NCBI GenBank assembly: GCA_025141015.1 | Contig: CP081098.1 | Coordinates: 4,284,501-4,348,500, forward strand | Direction: 5' to 3' | From: Rhodobacteraceae bacterium M382 | GTDB taxonomy: Bacteria; Pseudomonadota; Alphaproteobacteria; Rhodobacterales; Rhodobacteraceae | Length of the DNA: 64,000 nt | Part shown: positions 47,199 to 56,823 of the stretch, piece after piece | Numbering within the stretch: the stretch's first letter is position 1 | Layout: every line of letters starts with the position of its first letter | The notes under the pieces: model-generated | What the model saw: only the letters and a program-made list of their open reading frames with translations | Told to the model about the DNA's origin: nothing | Database searches by the model: none | Translations under genes and position numbers: made by a program

Positions 47199-47291
47199 TG
47201 GGACACTCCAGAAAAGAAAATTGGTCCAGAAGGGGTGTATGTAAGCCCGAATCTTTCCCTTGACAAGGCGGAAATCCAGCCCTCGCACAGA

Positions 47292-47861
47292 TCAAATTGG
47301 CTTTACCGCGTTGATTTCGTCAACCGGCAGCGCCGCGCACAGATCCGAGACCGTCCGACCCAGCACCGGATGACGCCAGTTCGGCGCAATATCGCACAAC
47401 GGGACCAAGACAAATGCCCGGTCCTGAATGCGGGGATGCGGCAGGATCAACTCGTCTGGTGCCACTTGCGTTTGCTGGTCCATCGGCAGATCCAGCCAGC
47501 TCTGAAACCCTGCGACGTCCGGCAGGATCATCTGGTTGACTGCCAACAGGTCCAGATCGACGGTGCGCACACCCCACCTCTGATCGCGCTTGCGCAACAG
47601 GCTGGCTTCGACCGTGTGCAGATGCGCCAGCAGCTGTGCCGCCGTGCCATCATATGCGACGGCAATCGCTGCATTCACAAAATCAGGGCCGGCCCCGACA
47701 GGAAAACAGGGGGTGGCGAAAAACCGGCTGATCGCCCTCACGTCAATTTGATATTCTGAAAGCCGTGATATCGCCGCACTCAACGTTTCCTGCGGCGAAC
47801 CAACGTCAGATGGGAGGTTTCCCCCAAGCGCAATCAGCGCTTTTGACCGGAATTCGGTCAT
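47292..47861 (-). CDS. folK: 2-amino-4-hydroxy-6-hydroxymethyldihydropteridine diphosphokinase
   Basis: HPPK, the pyrophosphoryl transfer step of folate synthesis. It is 189 residues from the ATG at 47861. The N-terminus ALIALGGNLPSDVGSPQETL and the signature RKRDQRWGVRTVDLDLL (metal-binding Asp pair, near residue 96-112) are characteristic. LPHPRIQDRAFVLVPLCDIAP follows. It starts the folK-rpoZ-rsh run and is divergent from the NYN-domain gene. Confidence 0.95.
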   Translation of the reverse strand: MTEFRSKALIALGGNLPSDVGSPQETLSAAISRLSEYQIDVRAISRFFATPCFPVGAGPDFVNAAIAVAYDGTAAQLLAHLHTVEASLLRKRDQRWGVRTVDLDLLAVNQMILPDVAGFQSWLDLPMDQQTQVAPDELILPHPRIQDRAFVLVPLCDIAPNWRHPVLGRTVSDLCAALPVDEINAVKPI

Positions 47862-47997
47862 TTTTGCGTTCCCTTTCCCGATCAATGGACCTTGCCCTAG
47901 CAGGTTTTTCACCTACATTATGCCAATCTGGACTGCCAATATTTTATTACTCACTCACGGAACAACGGCGGACCGGTTTGTACCGGAAGGGAAAATT

Positions 47998-48570
47998 ATG
48001 TTTTACAAAGACGAACGGCTTGCGCTGTTCATCGATGGGTCGAATTTGTATGCCGCCGCAAAAGCGCTGGGATTCGATATCGACTACAAGCTCCTGCGCC
48101 AGGAATTCATGCGCCGCGGCAAGATGCTGCGCGCGTTCTACTATACGGCTCTGCTTGAGAACGATGAATATTCGCCAATTCGCCCGCTTGTCGACTGGTT
48201 GCATTACAATGGGTTCACCATGGTGACGAAACCGGCCAAGGAATACACCGACAGCATGGGCCGACGCAAAGTCAAAGGCAACATGGACATCGAACTGACC
48301 GTGGACGCGATGGAACTTGCCCCTCGTGTTGATCACATCGTGCTGTTTTCCGGAGATGGGGATTTCCGGCCGCTGGTTGCCAGCCTGCAGCGTCAAGGTG
48401 TGCGTGTCTCGGTGGTGTCGACCATCCGCAGCCAACCGCCGATGATCTCGGACGAATTGCGCCGGCAGGCCGACAACTTCATCGAGCTCGAAGAGCTGCG
48501 CGAAGTCATCGGACGTCCGCCACGCGAGCTTCCCGACGAAGTCCGCAGCGTCGCGGCATCTGCTCAATAA
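47998..48570 (+). CDS. NYN domain (LabA/DUF88-type) PIN-like nuclease
   Basis: A 190-residue protein with a single NYN domain, a PIN-like fold predicted to cut RNA. The start is the ATG at 47998, after GGAAGGGAA. Acidic residues expected at the active site are in ALFIDGSNLY (Asp13), DIELTVDAME (near 96-103) and VLFSGDGDFRPLV (Asp near 119-121). It resembles the small LabA-like proteins found in most alphaproteobacteria, whose RNA targets are unknown. It is a single gene divergent from folK. Confidence 0.92.
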   Translation: MFYKDERLALFIDGSNLYAAAKALGFDIDYKLLRQEFMRRGKMLRAFYYTALLENDEYSPIRPLVDWLHYNGFTMVTKPAKEYTDSMGRRKVKGNMDIELTVDAMELAPRVDHIVLFSGDGDFRPLVASLQRQGVRVSVVSTIRSQPPMISDELRRQADNFIELEELREVIGRPPRELPDEVRSVAASAQ

Positions 48571-48679
48571 CGTCAGGCGCGGCTTTATCCCCCCGCGCCT
48601 GCACATTATCGCGCCGACTCTCCGATAGTGACGACTTGCCGCCCCGGTTCAGAGCTGGCTCTGAGCCGCGATAGATCCG

Positions 48680-49135
48680 TTATCGCTCGGCATTGATCAG
48701 ATTGTGCTGGTCAATGATGTCCTGCGGCCAGGTGCTCTTGATAAAGGCCAGCACCGCCAGAATGTCATCCGCGCTCAGACTGTCGCCAAACCCGATCATC
48801 CGGCTGCGATAGCCATTGCCGACGATGGCCTCGGTCCCCTGTGTGGTGATGGCGATCAGCTGTTCATCAGGGTGATGCCAGGTATGCCCCGATGCATCAT
48901 GCGGCGGGGCGGGCAGATACCCCTCCTCATCCCGGCTGCGCCAATCGGCTTCGCCCTGCAGGGCATCCCCATGACACGAGGCACAGTTTTCCTCATACAG
49001 CTGCGCCCCCTGAAAAACGGCGGCCGGATCCGTATAGGGCACCCCCCCGGCGGAGGCCTCGCTCCGCACCTGCACCAGCAGCGCGGCCGCCCCCGCGATG
49101 CTCAAGCATCCCAATATGATCATTGATCTTGTCAT
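48680..49135 (-). CDS. Class I c-type cytochrome
   Basis: A protein of about 151 residues from the ATG at 49135, which has a GGGGAT site. Residues 1-30 form a signal peptide or membrane anchor (MIILGCLSIAGAAALLV) and the rest is periplasmic. One haem site is CASCH near residue 57, and the axial Met is probably in GYRSRMIGFGDSLS near 118. The C-terminal helix (DDILAVLAFIKSTWPQDI) is typical of mono-haem cytochromes of this size. It probably carries electrons or binds an oxidase; partners are not adjacent. Confidence 0.9.
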   Translation of the reverse strand: MTRSMIILGCLSIAGAAALLVQVRSEASAGGVPYTDPAAVFQGAQLYEENCASCHGDALQGEADWRSRDEEGYLPAPPHDASGHTWHHPDEQLIAITTQGTEAIVGNGYRSRMIGFGDSLSADDILAVLAFIKSTWPQDIIDQHNLINAER

Positions 49136-49273
49136 AGGTATCCCCGACTTTTGATGCCGCGTCGCTAGCGCCTTCCGGCGCAGGAAGCTCCAGTAACATC
49201 CCGGTGATAAGCCCAAGCCACTGGACCTTGCCAGCACAAAGTCTTACCTCTCGGCCATCAAGGAGGCGCCGCC

Positions 49274-50236
49274 ATGACATCGCAAGATTCCAAACCTGCC
49301 CTGACTCTGCTGCTCGCAGCGCCGCGCGGGTTCTGCGCCGGCGTAGACCGGGCCATCAAGATCGTGGAAATGGCGCTCGAAAAATGGGGGGCGCCGGTCT
49401 ATGTGCGCCACGAAATCGTGCACAACAAATTCGTGGTCGACGGGCTCAAGGCCAAAGGCGCGATCTTTGTCGAAGAGCTGGAGGATTGCCCCGATGATCG
49501 CCCGGTGATCTTTTCCGCCCATGGCGTTCCAAAATCCGTCCCCGCCGAAGCCGACAGGCGCAATATGGTCTATGTCGACGCCACCTGCCCGCTGGTGTCC
49601 AAGGTCCATATCGAAGCCCAGCGCCACGCCGAAGCTGGGTTGCAGATGATCATGATCGGCCACAAGGGCCACCCGGAAACCGTCGGCACCATGGGCCAGC
49701 TGCCCGAGGGCGAAGTCCTGCTGGTGGAAACCGCCGAAGACGTCGCAACCGTCCCGGTGCGCGATCCAAACCGCATCGCCTATGTCACCCAGACCACGCT
49801 GTCGGTGGATGACACCAAAGGCATCGTCGCCGCCCTGCACGCAAAATTTCCCACCATCGTCGGCCCGCACAAGGAAGACATCTGCTACGCCACCACCAAC
49901 CGTCAGGAAGCGGTCAAGGCCATCGCCCCCTGGGCGGATGCCATTCTGGTCGTCGGTGCGCCGAATTCGTCGAACTCTCGCCGTCTGGTCGAAGTCGGTG
50001 CCAAGGCCGGGTGCAAATACGCCCAATTGGTCCAACGGGCCGAAAACATCGACTGGCGCGCGCTGGACGGGATCACCAGCATCGGCATCACCGCCGGGGC
50101 TTCGGCGCCCGAAGTGCTGATCAACGAAGTCATCGACGCCTTTCGCGCCCGGTACGAGGTGACTGTCGAGATGGTGGAAACAGCCGTGGAATCCGTCGAA
50201 TTCAAAGTCCCCCGCGTGCTGCGGACCCCCGCGTGA
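49274..50236 (+). CDS. ispH: 4-hydroxy-3-methylbut-2-enyl diphosphate reductase
   Basis: The last enzyme of the methylerythritol phosphate pathway, making IPP and DMAPP with an iron-sulfur cluster. It is 320 residues. The three cluster cysteines are in [11 protein letters not shown] (near residue 21), DATCPLVSK (near 105) and AGCKYAQ (see also NSSNS near 234). The substrate His is in [10 protein letters not shown], and [10 protein letters not shown] and AGASAPE complete the pattern. It is a single gene; the short downstream gap leads to a LysE-family gene. Confidence 0.97.
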   Translation: MTSQDSKPALTLLLAAPRGFCAGVDRAIKIVEMALEKWGAPVYVRHEIVHNKFVVDGLKAKGAIFVEELEDCPDDRPVIFSAHGVPKSVPAEADRRNMVYVDATCPLVSKVHIEAQRHAEAGLQMIMIGHKGHPETVGTMGQLPEGEVLLVETAEDVATVPVRDPNRIAYVTQTTLSVDDTKGIVAALHAKFPTIVGPHKEDICYATTNRQEAVKAIAPWADAILVVGAPNSSNSRRLVEVGAKAGCKYAQLVQRAENIDWRALDGITSIGITAGASAPEVLINEVIDAFRARYEVTVEMVETAVESVEFKVPRVLRTPA

Positions 50237-50359
50237 CCAGCGGCTCCTCTTTGTGCATGACCCAGCCCCACAGACTGGCCTAATCCCAGGGGGCTCCTTA
50301 TGGTGGGCACAGAGCGTGCTTTCAGCCGTTAACTGCCCCGACCTGCCCCGGAGAACATC

Positions 50360-50974
50360 GTGATTTCAGCGCATTTCCTTCTGACCGCTCTGGTGGTTGT
50401 GATCGCCCCCGGGACCGGCGTGATCTATACGCTGGCGCTGGGGTTGGGCCAGGGGCGTCGGGCGGCATTGTGGGCGGCACTGGGCTGTACCATCGGGATT
50501 GTGCCGCATCTTGCGGCGGCGACTCTGGGGTTGGCGGCCATCCTGCACAGCTCGGCGCTGGTGTTTCAGATCGTCAAATTCGCGGGTGTCCTCTATCTGC
50601 TGTATCTGGCGTGGCAGGCGCTGAAATCCGGCGGGGCGCTGGCGATTTCGTCGCAAAAGACCACCCAATCCGGGCCACGCATTGCCCAGCGCGGGGCGCT
50701 GATCAATATCCTGAACCCAAAACTCTCGGTGTTCTTTCTGGCCCTGCTGCCGCCGTTTCTGTCCGGCAACCCGGTCACCGCGACATTGGAAATGACGACA
50801 TTGGGCGCGATCTTCATGGCGCTGACCTTTGTTGTCTTTGCCCTTTATGGCAGCTTTGCCGCTGCCGCCCGCACGTATATCCTTGGCTCCGACACTGTGC
50901 TGCGCTGGCTCAACCGGGGCTTTGCCGCGATCTTTGCCGGGCTCGCCGTGCGCCTGGCAGCCGAACGCGCATGA
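50360..50974 (+). CDS. LysE family translocator
   Basis: A 204-residue amino acid exporter-family membrane protein, starting at a GTG after GGAGAAC. The N-terminal family element is VIAPGTGVIYTLALGLGQGRR near residue 13. Helices continue through the C-terminus (LNPKLSVFFLALLPPFL near 117). It is the second LysE-family gene in the window, distinct in sequence from the one beside pdxJ. It starts a tight run with a methyltransferase, rnhA and a TRIC-type channel. Substrate unknown. Confidence 0.9.
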   Translation: MISAHFLLTALVVVIAPGTGVIYTLALGLGQGRRAALWAALGCTIGIVPHLAAATLGLAAILHSSALVFQIVKFAGVLYLLYLAWQALKSGGALAISSQKTTQSGPRIAQRGALINILNPKLSVFFLALLPPFLSGNPVTATLEMTTLGAIFMALTFVVFALYGSFAAAARTYILGSDTVLRWLNRGFAAIFAGLAVRLAAERA

Positions 50975-51001
50975 CCCTTCAACCTTGACAACAGGAGCAC
51001 C

Positions 51002-51598
51002 GTGGTGAGCGATCCGGAAACCATTCGAGTGTACGACGATCAGGCGGCGAAATACGCCGAAATGACCGATGCCCACAATCAGGACGACCCGCATCTGGAT
51101 GCCTTCCTGAACGCGATCCCCACAGGGGGGCACGTGTTGGATCTGGGCTGTGGACCGGGCACCTCTGCGGCCGCAATGGCCCGGGCCGGGTTGACCGTCA
51201 CGGCCACCGATGCTTCGGCGGAAATGGTGGCCATGGCAGACCAGCACCCCGGCGTCCGCGCCCATCAGGCCAGCTTTGAACAGATTTCCGGCGACGGGAT
51301 CTATGATGGGGTCTGGGCCAATTTCAGCCTGCTGCACGCGCCGCGCGCCAACATGCCCGATCACCTGAGCGCCCTGCACAGCGCGCTGAAACCCGGTGGC
51401 ATGTTGCATATCGGTCTGAAAACCGGCACTGGCGAAAAACGCGACGCCATTGGGCGCCTCTATACCTATTACACGCAGGACGAATTGGACGGGCTGTTGC
51501 AGACTGCTGGCTTTACACCTGTGGATCACGCCTTTGGTGCCGGGGTCGGGCTGGATGGAGCCGTTGCCGACTGGATGGTGGTGCGTGCCCATGCCTGA
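51002..51598 (+). CDS. Class I SAM-dependent methyltransferase
   Basis: A 198-residue Rossmann-fold methyltransferase beginning at a GTG. SAM motif I is [19 protein letters not shown] near residue 42, followed by the acidic loop [12 protein letters not shown] (Asp near 66) and the post-motif [14 protein letters not shown]. The C-terminal part has family-like [13 protein letters not shown]. The target molecule is not predictable. Its last codons overlap the rnhA start (51591) by eight bases, so the two are translationally coupled. Confidence 0.9.
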   Translation: MVSDPETIRVYDDQAAKYAEMTDAHNQDDPHLDAFLNAIPTGGHVLDLGCGPGTSAAAMARAGLTVTATDASAEMVAMADQHPGVRAHQASFEQISGDGIYDGVWANFSLLHAPRANMPDHLSALHSALKPGGMLHIGLKTGTGEKRDAIGRLYTYYTQDELDGLLQTAGFTPVDHAFGAGVGLDGAVADWMVVRAHA

Positions 51599-52058
51599 TC
51601 TTTATGCCTATACCGATGGTGCCTGTTCCGGCAATCCCGGCCCCGGTGGATGGGGTGCCTTGCTGCGCGCCATGGACGGCGACACCGTGATCAAGGAACG
51701 CGAACTCCAGGGCGGCGAGCCCGACACCACCAACAACCGGATGGAGCTGCTGGCCGCCATCCACGCGCTGGAAAGCCTGTCGCGCCCATCGGTCATCACC
51801 ATTGTCACCGACAGCGCCTATGTGAAAAACGGCGTAACCAGCTGGATCCACGGCTGGAAGCGCAACGGCTGGAAAACCTCGAACAAGAAACCGGTCAAGA
51901 ACGTGGAACTGTGGCAACGCATCGACGAAGCGCAACGCCGCCATACCGTGACCTGGGAATGGGTCAAGGGCCACGCAGGCCACCCGGAAAACGAACGCGC
52001 GGACGAACTGGCCCGCGCCGGCATGGCCCCGTTCAAGAAACCCGCCAAAAGCGCATGA
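51591..52058 (+). CDS. rnhA: Ribonuclease HI
   Basis: Removes RNA from RNA:DNA hybrids. It is 155 residues. The catalytic carboxylates are in [17 protein letters not shown] (Asp9), [14 protein letters not shown] (Glu near 51), TDSAYVKNG (Asp near 72) and [15 protein letters not shown] (Asp near 139). It overlaps both neighbours: the methyltransferase stop lies inside its first codons, and its TGA overlaps the ATG of the channel gene (ATGA). Confidence 0.97.
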   Translation: MPDLYAYTDGACSGNPGPGGWGALLRAMDGDTVIKERELQGGEPDTTNNRMELLAAIHALESLSRPSVITIVTDSAYVKNGVTSWIHGWKRNGWKTSNKKPVKNVELWQRIDEAQRRHTVTWEWVKGHAGHPENERADELARAGMAPFKKPAKSA

Positions 52059-52678
52059 CGATCCTGGCTCTGCTCGACTATGCGTCGGTCCTGGTGTTTG
52101 CCCTGACCGGTGCGCTGGTGGCCAGCCGGGCACAGTTGGATGTGGTCGGTTTCGCCTTTGTCGCCTGCCTGACCGCAGTGGGCGGCGGCACGGTGCGGGA
52201 TCTGCTGCTGAACAGGGACATGGTGTTCTGGGTTGCCGATCCGACCCATATCATCATTGCCGTGCTCGCTGCCGTAGCCGTGTTCTTTACCGCGCACCGG
52301 GTCGAAAGCCGGATGCGCTGGCTGGTCTGGCTCGACAGCTTTGCCCTCTCCATCGCGGCCGCAGCCGGATCCGGCGTGGCCCTGGCGCTGGACCAGCCGT
52401 CAATCATCGTGGTTCTGATGGGGATGACCACCGGCTGCATGGGCGGGCTGATGCGCGATGTCGTCTGCAACGACGTGCCGCTGGTTCTGAAGCAGGGCGA
52501 ACTGTATGTGTCCTGCGCCATGGTCGGGGCCATCACGGCAGTTGCCGCCATTCAGTTCGGCCTGCCGGTGCAACCGGCGCTGCTGACCTGCGCGGCCAGT
52601 TGCTGGGTTCTGCGGGCTGGGTCCATCGCCTTTGGCTGGCACATCCCGGTCTACAAAAGCCGCCCCCCGCGTCAATAA
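52055..52678 (+). CDS. Trimeric intracellular cation channel (TRIC/UPF0126) family protein
   Basis: A 207-residue membrane protein with about seven helices in two repeats. Each repeat carries a Gly-rich stretch: [15 protein letters not shown] near residue 40 and [15 protein letters not shown] near 126, the hallmark of the YadS/TRIC family. Bacterial members form trimeric cation channels; some were once called glycine transporters. The ATG overlaps the rnhA stop. It is the last gene of this run and ends a few bases before the LysR gene on the other strand. Confidence 0.9.
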   Translation: MTILALLDYASVLVFALTGALVASRAQLDVVGFAFVACLTAVGGGTVRDLLLNRDMVFWVADPTHIIIAVLAAVAVFFTAHRVESRMRWLVWLDSFALSIAAAAGSGVALALDQPSIIVVLMGMTTGCMGGLMRDVVCNDVPLVLKQGELYVSCAMVGAITAVAAIQFGLPVQPALLTCAASCWVLRAGSIAFGWHIPVYKSRPPRQ

Positions 52679-52682
52679 CACC

Positions 52683-53588
52683 CTAGCCGGTGGTCAGCAC
52701 CTCCCGGCACAGATCGGCAAAATTGCGCACCACTGGCGTGTCCATCTCGCCCTTCTGGGCCGCCAATACAATCTGCAACACCCCCAACGGTTCGCGCAGT
52801 GGAACACTGACCACAGCGTCGCCATGATAGCTGTGCCTGTTGGGCGGCTGAAACGCCATCAACGTAAACCCCAACCCTTTGCCCACACAGGATCGCACCA
52901 TTTCATAAGACCGCGACACCAGCGCCACGTCTGGGGTCAACCCCGCCGCCTGCAACATGTCCAGATAACTCGGCCCCATCCCCGGTTCCTTGACCTGCAG
53001 ATACGGGATGCCCTCCAGATCACTCAGCTCCAATGCATCGCGACGCGCCAACGGGTGTGCGGCAGGCAGAACCACACGGGGCGCAACCTGCGCCACCCGC
53101 TGCACGTCGCACCGATCTAGGGGCACACCCGCCTCATAGGTCAGGATCAGATCCACCTCGCGCCGCTCCAACTGCGCCACCATGCCCGCACCGTGGTTCT
53201 CCAACACCTCTACCGTCACATGGGGCCAACGGTCCTTGTGCGCCCCCAACAGCACCGGACCAAAAACATAGGCCAGCACAAAATAGCACCCAAACCGCAC
53301 ATGTCCGCTGGTCTGTTCGCTCAGCGCCCGTGCCGTTGTGCGCAGGCTTTGTGCCTGTCCCAGAACCTGCTCTGCTTCGGCCAGAAACCGCACCCCCACC
53401 GGCGTCAACCGCACGCCCTGGGCCGGAAATCGGTCAAACAGGGTCAGCTGGCACAGCTCTTCCAGCTTGCCAATGGCCGAGGCCACCGCCGCCGAGCTCA
53501 CCCCCATTGCCCGCGCCGCATCCGAAATGCTGCCCATGCGGGCCGTGGCGGCAAAATACTCCAATTGGCGCAGCGAATAGTCTATCAT
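52683..53588 (-). CDS. LysR family transcriptional regulator
   Basis: A 301-residue LysR-type regulator. The N-terminal winged helix-turn-helix is at residues ~3-62 (LRQLEYFAATARMGSISDAARAMGVSSAAVASAIGKLEE). The effector domain covers about 90-290 (TSGHVRFGCYFVLAYVFGP). It is divergent from the TauD-type dioxygenase gene with 88 bases between starts, so that gene is the likely target. That short AT-rich gap must hold the operator. The effector is unknown. Confidence 0.93.
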   Translation of the reverse strand: MIDYSLRQLEYFAATARMGSISDAARAMGVSSAAVASAIGKLEELCQLTLFDRFPAQGVRLTPVGVRFLAEAEQVLGQAQSLRTTARALSEQTSGHVRFGCYFVLAYVFGPVLLGAHKDRWPHVTVEVLENHGAGMVAQLERREVDLILTYEAGVPLDRCDVQRVAQVAPRVVLPAAHPLARRDALELSDLEGIPYLQVKEPGMGPSYLDMLQAAGLTPDVALVSRSYEMVRSCVGKGLGFTLMAFQPPNRHSYHGDAVVSVPLREPLGVLQIVLAAQKGEMDTPVVRNFADLCREVLTTG

Positions 53589-53676
53589 TACTTTTTTCTA
53601 CCTTTGCACCAATTTTAATAAGTTTTTTCTTTGCTGCAAGTCGCCCTATCCTGGTCTGCAATCAACCAAGGACGAC

Positions 53677-54510
53677 ATGATGCAGATCTCTCCCCTGACT
53701 GGCGGCCTCGGGGCCGAACTCCACGGCGCCGACATTCGCGACCCGGCGCATTTCGACCAGATCGCCCAGGCCTTTGCTACCCATTCGGTGATCGTCATCC
53801 GGGATCAGACCGACGTCACCCCCGAGGATCACCTGACCTTTGCCCGCCAATTCGGGACCATCAACGTCAACCGGTTCTTTACCCCGGTCCCCGGTCATCC
53901 CGAAATCGCCACCGTGCTCAAGGAAAAGGACCAGACCGAGGCCGTCGGCGAAGGCTGGCACACGGATCATTCCTATGACGACGAACCCGCGATGGGGTCC
54001 ATCCTGCGCGCCATCGACGTCCCGCCCGTTGGGGGCGACACGCTGTTCGTGTCGATGGGCATGGCCTTTGATACCCTGTCGCCGACCCTGCAAACCTTCC
54101 TTATGGGGCTCAGCGCCTGGCACAGCTCGCGCCACGTGTTTGGCGCAGCCGCCGCCGACAGCGAAGCGGTGAAATCCGGGCGTCTCGCCAATGCCGATGC
54201 TGCGACACAGGACGTGTTGCACCCCATCGTGATCCGTCACCCGCTGAGCGGGCGCAAAGGGTTGTTCGTGAACCCGGTCTTTACCACCCGGATCGACGGG
54301 CTGACCGCGGCGGAATCCGACGCGCTCCTGCAATTTCTCTATGCCCACTGCCAGCAACCCGAACTGCACTGCCGGGTGCGCTGGAACGCAGGCGACATCA
54401 CCATGTGGGACAACCGCGCCACCTGGCACAAGGCAATCAACGACTACCACGGCTACCGCCGCTACATGCACCGCATCACGGTCAACGGCTGCGCCCTGAC
54501 CGGGGCGTAA
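53677..54510 (+). CDS. TauD/TfdA family Fe(II)/2-oxoglutarate dioxygenase
   Basis: A 277-residue alpha-ketoglutarate-dependent dioxygenase. The metal triad is visible: GWHTDHSY (His and Asp near residues 92-94) and the distal His in RATWHKAINDYHG near 253-255. The 2-oxoglutarate-binding Arg lies in YHGYRRYMHRITV near 263-270. The family cleaves sulfonates (taurine), aryloxy acids or other substrates by hydroxylation. No sulfonate transporter is nearby, so taurine is not assumed. Control by the divergent LysR regulator is likely. Confidence 0.9.
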   Translation: MMQISPLTGGLGAELHGADIRDPAHFDQIAQAFATHSVIVIRDQTDVTPEDHLTFARQFGTINVNRFFTPVPGHPEIATVLKEKDQTEAVGEGWHTDHSYDDEPAMGSILRAIDVPPVGGDTLFVSMGMAFDTLSPTLQTFLMGLSAWHSSRHVFGAAAADSEAVKSGRLANADAATQDVLHPIVIRHPLSGRKGLFVNPVFTTRIDGLTAAESDALLQFLYAHCQQPELHCRVRWNAGDITMWDNRATWHKAINDYHGYRRYMHRITVNGCALTGA

Positions 54511-54644
54511 CCGGTCGATTTGCGGGGCAAAGCTGCCTTTGAAGGTTCATCTACATCTCCAGGTGACCCTTTGTTGGACGCTCGAGACCATTCCAGCTAG
54601 ATTCCCAGACGTGAAGCCAAACCCTGTTCTGAAAGCGAGCCGTC

Positions 54645-55184
54645 ATGAGACCCAAACGAGCCAGGCAATTGCTGGTGATGCTGCCGTTGATGGCGATATT
54701 ACCAGCTCTCGCTCAAGCTGAAACACTACCCACCCGCGAAACACCGCCCCCAAGAACCACAGACGGCGTTCCACATGTACAAATCGGCATCCATGCGGTT
54801 CCTGAACTCTCAGAGGCACTTTTGAAAGCTGTCGGTGAACTTCCGGGCGTCAATCTGGGACCCACACGCGTTTCTTTGCCAGGTGCAATTGGTTTCCAAC
54901 TCGCAGACGATATGCCCCTCGCCCATCCCGAGGTAATTGTCGGTGGCCGAGAATTTGCCCATCTCCATCCGGATGGGTCTTTGCACGTATCGCTTGAGCC
55001 GGAGATGGCCAATGCCGCAATAAAATCCGGCTGGGCAGTCTCGCACCCTTGGGCGGATCAACGCGAAGGCTGGGATGGTTTTGTGATGATCTTCACTCCG
55101 TCAACCCAATTCGAGTTGAATATTGTCATTCGACTTGTCCGAGAATCCTACGACTTCGTGACGGGTCGGGAATTGGAAGACTGA
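54645..55184 (+). CDS. Exported luciferase-domain (DUF5519-like) protein
   Basis: A 179-residue protein with a signal peptide (MRPKRARQLLVMLPLMAILPALAQA, cleavage near AQA). The mature part matches the small 'luciferase' domain family, so named for weak similarity and not for light emission. The core is REFAHLHPDGSLHVSLEPEMANAAIKSGWAVSHPWA near residues 103-137. It looks less GC-rich than its neighbours, with more A/T third positions, and may have been acquired. It is isolated between the dioxygenase gene and two convergent small membrane-protein genes. Function unknown. Confidence 0.75.
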   Translation: MRPKRARQLLVMLPLMAILPALAQAETLPTRETPPPRTTDGVPHVQIGIHAVPELSEALLKAVGELPGVNLGPTRVSLPGAIGFQLADDMPLAHPEVIVGGREFAHLHPDGSLHVSLEPEMANAAIKSGWAVSHPWADQREGWDGFVMIFTPSTQFELNIVIRLVRESYDFVTGRELED

Positions 55185-55363
55185 GCGGATTTCGACCCTC
55201 CAGCCTCAAAATCTGTCATTCGCTGCTAGGCAGCCCATCTGTCTGACGGGTGTCCGTTCAGGGCTCAGAGCAGTCGTTTGATGCACAGGCGCACGCCCGG
55301 CTGGTCCGGGCTGCTAACGCGCCTCAACCTTATAAAAGAGCCTGCGTCTCCGGCCTGTGCGAC

Positions 55364-55603
55364 CTAACGGCGATTGCCCCACTGCTGCCAGACCCAGATC
55401 AGCACCAGCGCGCCCAGAACGGCCCCGACAAACCCGGCCATGAACCCCATGACGGTCGCCAGCGTCCGCAGAACCAGCCCGCCGATCAGCGCCCCGGCCA
55501 TGCCGATAACCACGGTGGTGATGATGTTCGCTTCGATCTTCATCAGCCTTGTGGCCAGAAACCCGGCAGCAGCCCCGATGATCACCAGATAGATAATACC
55601 CAT
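55364..55603 (-). CDS. GlsB/YeaQ/YmgE family small membrane protein
   Basis: A 79-residue protein with three hydrophobic helices (IIYLVIIGAAAGFLATRLM; IITTVVIGMAGALIGGLVL; GFVGAVLGALVLIWVW), the pattern of the transglycosylase-associated/GlsB stress-response family. These membrane proteins are often induced by stress, but their biochemical role is unknown. It follows a second small membrane-protein gene by 12 bases and sits at the end of the def-fmt run. Confidence 0.85.
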   Translation of the reverse strand: MGIIYLVIIGAAAGFLATRLMKIEANIITTVVIGMAGALIGGLVLRTLATVMGFMAGFVGAVLGALVLIWVWQQWGNRR

Positions 55604-55615
55604 CTCACACGTCCC

Positions 55616-55849
55616 CTATTTGCGCCAATGGAACGGCACGATGACCAGCGCCCCGACCGAAGCCGCGATGGCATTCATCCCCGCAGACCCAAAGCCGAAC
55701 CCAAACATGCGCTGAAAGAAAAAGAACAGGAACGCCCCGCCCACGCAGATGATGATCGACTGGATATAGCCATTGTGGGTGAACCCTGATCGTTCCGATG
55801 CATAGCCGACGATCCCCGCAATCACCACGGTCCCAAACAGGTTGAGCAT
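55616..55849 (-). CDS. Small membrane protein, probable GlsB-like paralogue
   Basis: A 77-residue membrane protein from the ATG at 55849 with GAGGGG upstream. Two helices are clear (LFGTVVIAGIVGYASERSG and SIIICVGGAFLFFFF) and a third is likely near the C-terminus (IAASVGALVIVPF). It resembles the adjacent GlsB-family protein in size and layout, but with weak sequence similarity. It lies 13 bases after the fmt stop, so it is probably transcribed with the deformylase run. No function can be assigned. Confidence 0.75.
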   Translation of the reverse strand: MLNLFGTVVIAGIVGYASERSGFTHNGYIQSIIICVGGAFLFFFFQRMFGFGFGSAGMNAIAASVGALVIVPFHWRK

Positions 55850-55862
55850 GTCACGCCCCTCC

Positions 55863-56768
55863 TCAGAGCTGTGTTCCCTCGGACACGGGAAACCCCCGCA
55901 AGAACATGTCTGCATCCTGCGCGCCTTTGCCCGCCCTTTGCAAGCGCAACAGCGAAACCGCACCCGTGGCACAGGCCACTGTCAATGTCTCGTCCAATAC
56001 CTGCCCCGCCGGTCCGCTGGCCTCGGCCACGCGTGATGCCAGCACCTTGATCCGCTGCCCGTCGATTTCGGTCCAGGCCCCGGGAAACGGCGACAGCCCG
56101 CGGATCTGGCGGTCCACCTCCTCGGCAGGCCGGGCCCAATCAATCCGGGCCTCTGCCTTGTCGATCTTGGCGGCATAGATCACCCCGTCTTCGGGCTGTG
56201 GTTCCGGCGTCAGATCATCCAGCCGCGACAAGGCCTCGACAATCTTGATCGCCCCCATCTCCGACAACCGATCATGCAACCCAGCCGTGGTCTCTTCGGC
56301 TCCAATGGGTGTGCTGGCCCGCAGCAGCACCGGCCCGGTGTCCAGTCCCGCTTCCATCTGCATGATGCAAACGCCGGTTTCACCGTCCCCGGCCATGATC
56401 GCCCGGTGGATCGGCGCAGCCCCGCGCCAACGCGGCAACAGGCTGGCATGGATGTTCAGACAGCCCCGTTCCGGCGCGTCCAGCACGGCCTGCGGCAACA
56501 GCAACCCATAGGCGACAACCACCGCCACATCCGCATTCAGCTCCGCGAACTCCACCTGCGCCTCCGGTGTCTTCAACGACACCGGGTGGCGCACCTCCAA
56601 CCCCAAATCCACTGCACGGGCATGGACAGGCGTGGGCCGGTCCTTCTTGCCCCGTCCTGCCGGGCGCGGCGGTTGGCAATAGACGGCCGCGATCTCGTGC
56701 CCGGCCGCGACCAACGCCTCCAGCACCGGCACCGAGAATTCGGGCGTTCCCATGAATACGATACGCAT
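55863..56768 (-). CDS. fmt: Methionyl-tRNA formyltransferase
   Basis: Formylates initiator Met-tRNA. It is 301 residues. The N-terminal transferase domain ([19 protein letters not shown]) has the catalytic region [25 protein letters not shown] near residues 110-134 (Asn, His, Asp). The C-terminal OB-like domain is shorter and begins near 205. It lies 55 bases after three def-family genes, so formylation and deformylation of the N-terminal methionine are encoded together, a common pairing. Confidence 0.96.
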   Translation of the reverse strand: MRIVFMGTPEFSVPVLEALVAAGHEIAAVYCQPPRPAGRGKKDRPTPVHARAVDLGLEVRHPVSLKTPEAQVEFAELNADVAVVVAYGLLLPQAVLDAPERGCLNIHASLLPRWRGAAPIHRAIMAGDGETGVCIMQMEAGLDTGPVLLRASTPIGAEETTAGLHDRLSEMGAIKIVEALSRLDDLTPEPQPEDGVIYAAKIDKAEARIDWARPAEEVDRQIRGLSPFPGAWTEIDGQRIKVLASRVAEASGPAGQVLDETLTVACATGAVSLLRLQRAGKGAQDADMFLRGFPVSEGTQL

Positions 56769-56823
56769 GTTGTCTCCTCCACAGCCGTAGGGTGTGTGCT
56801 TGCACGCACCCCTGCCCGGTCTG

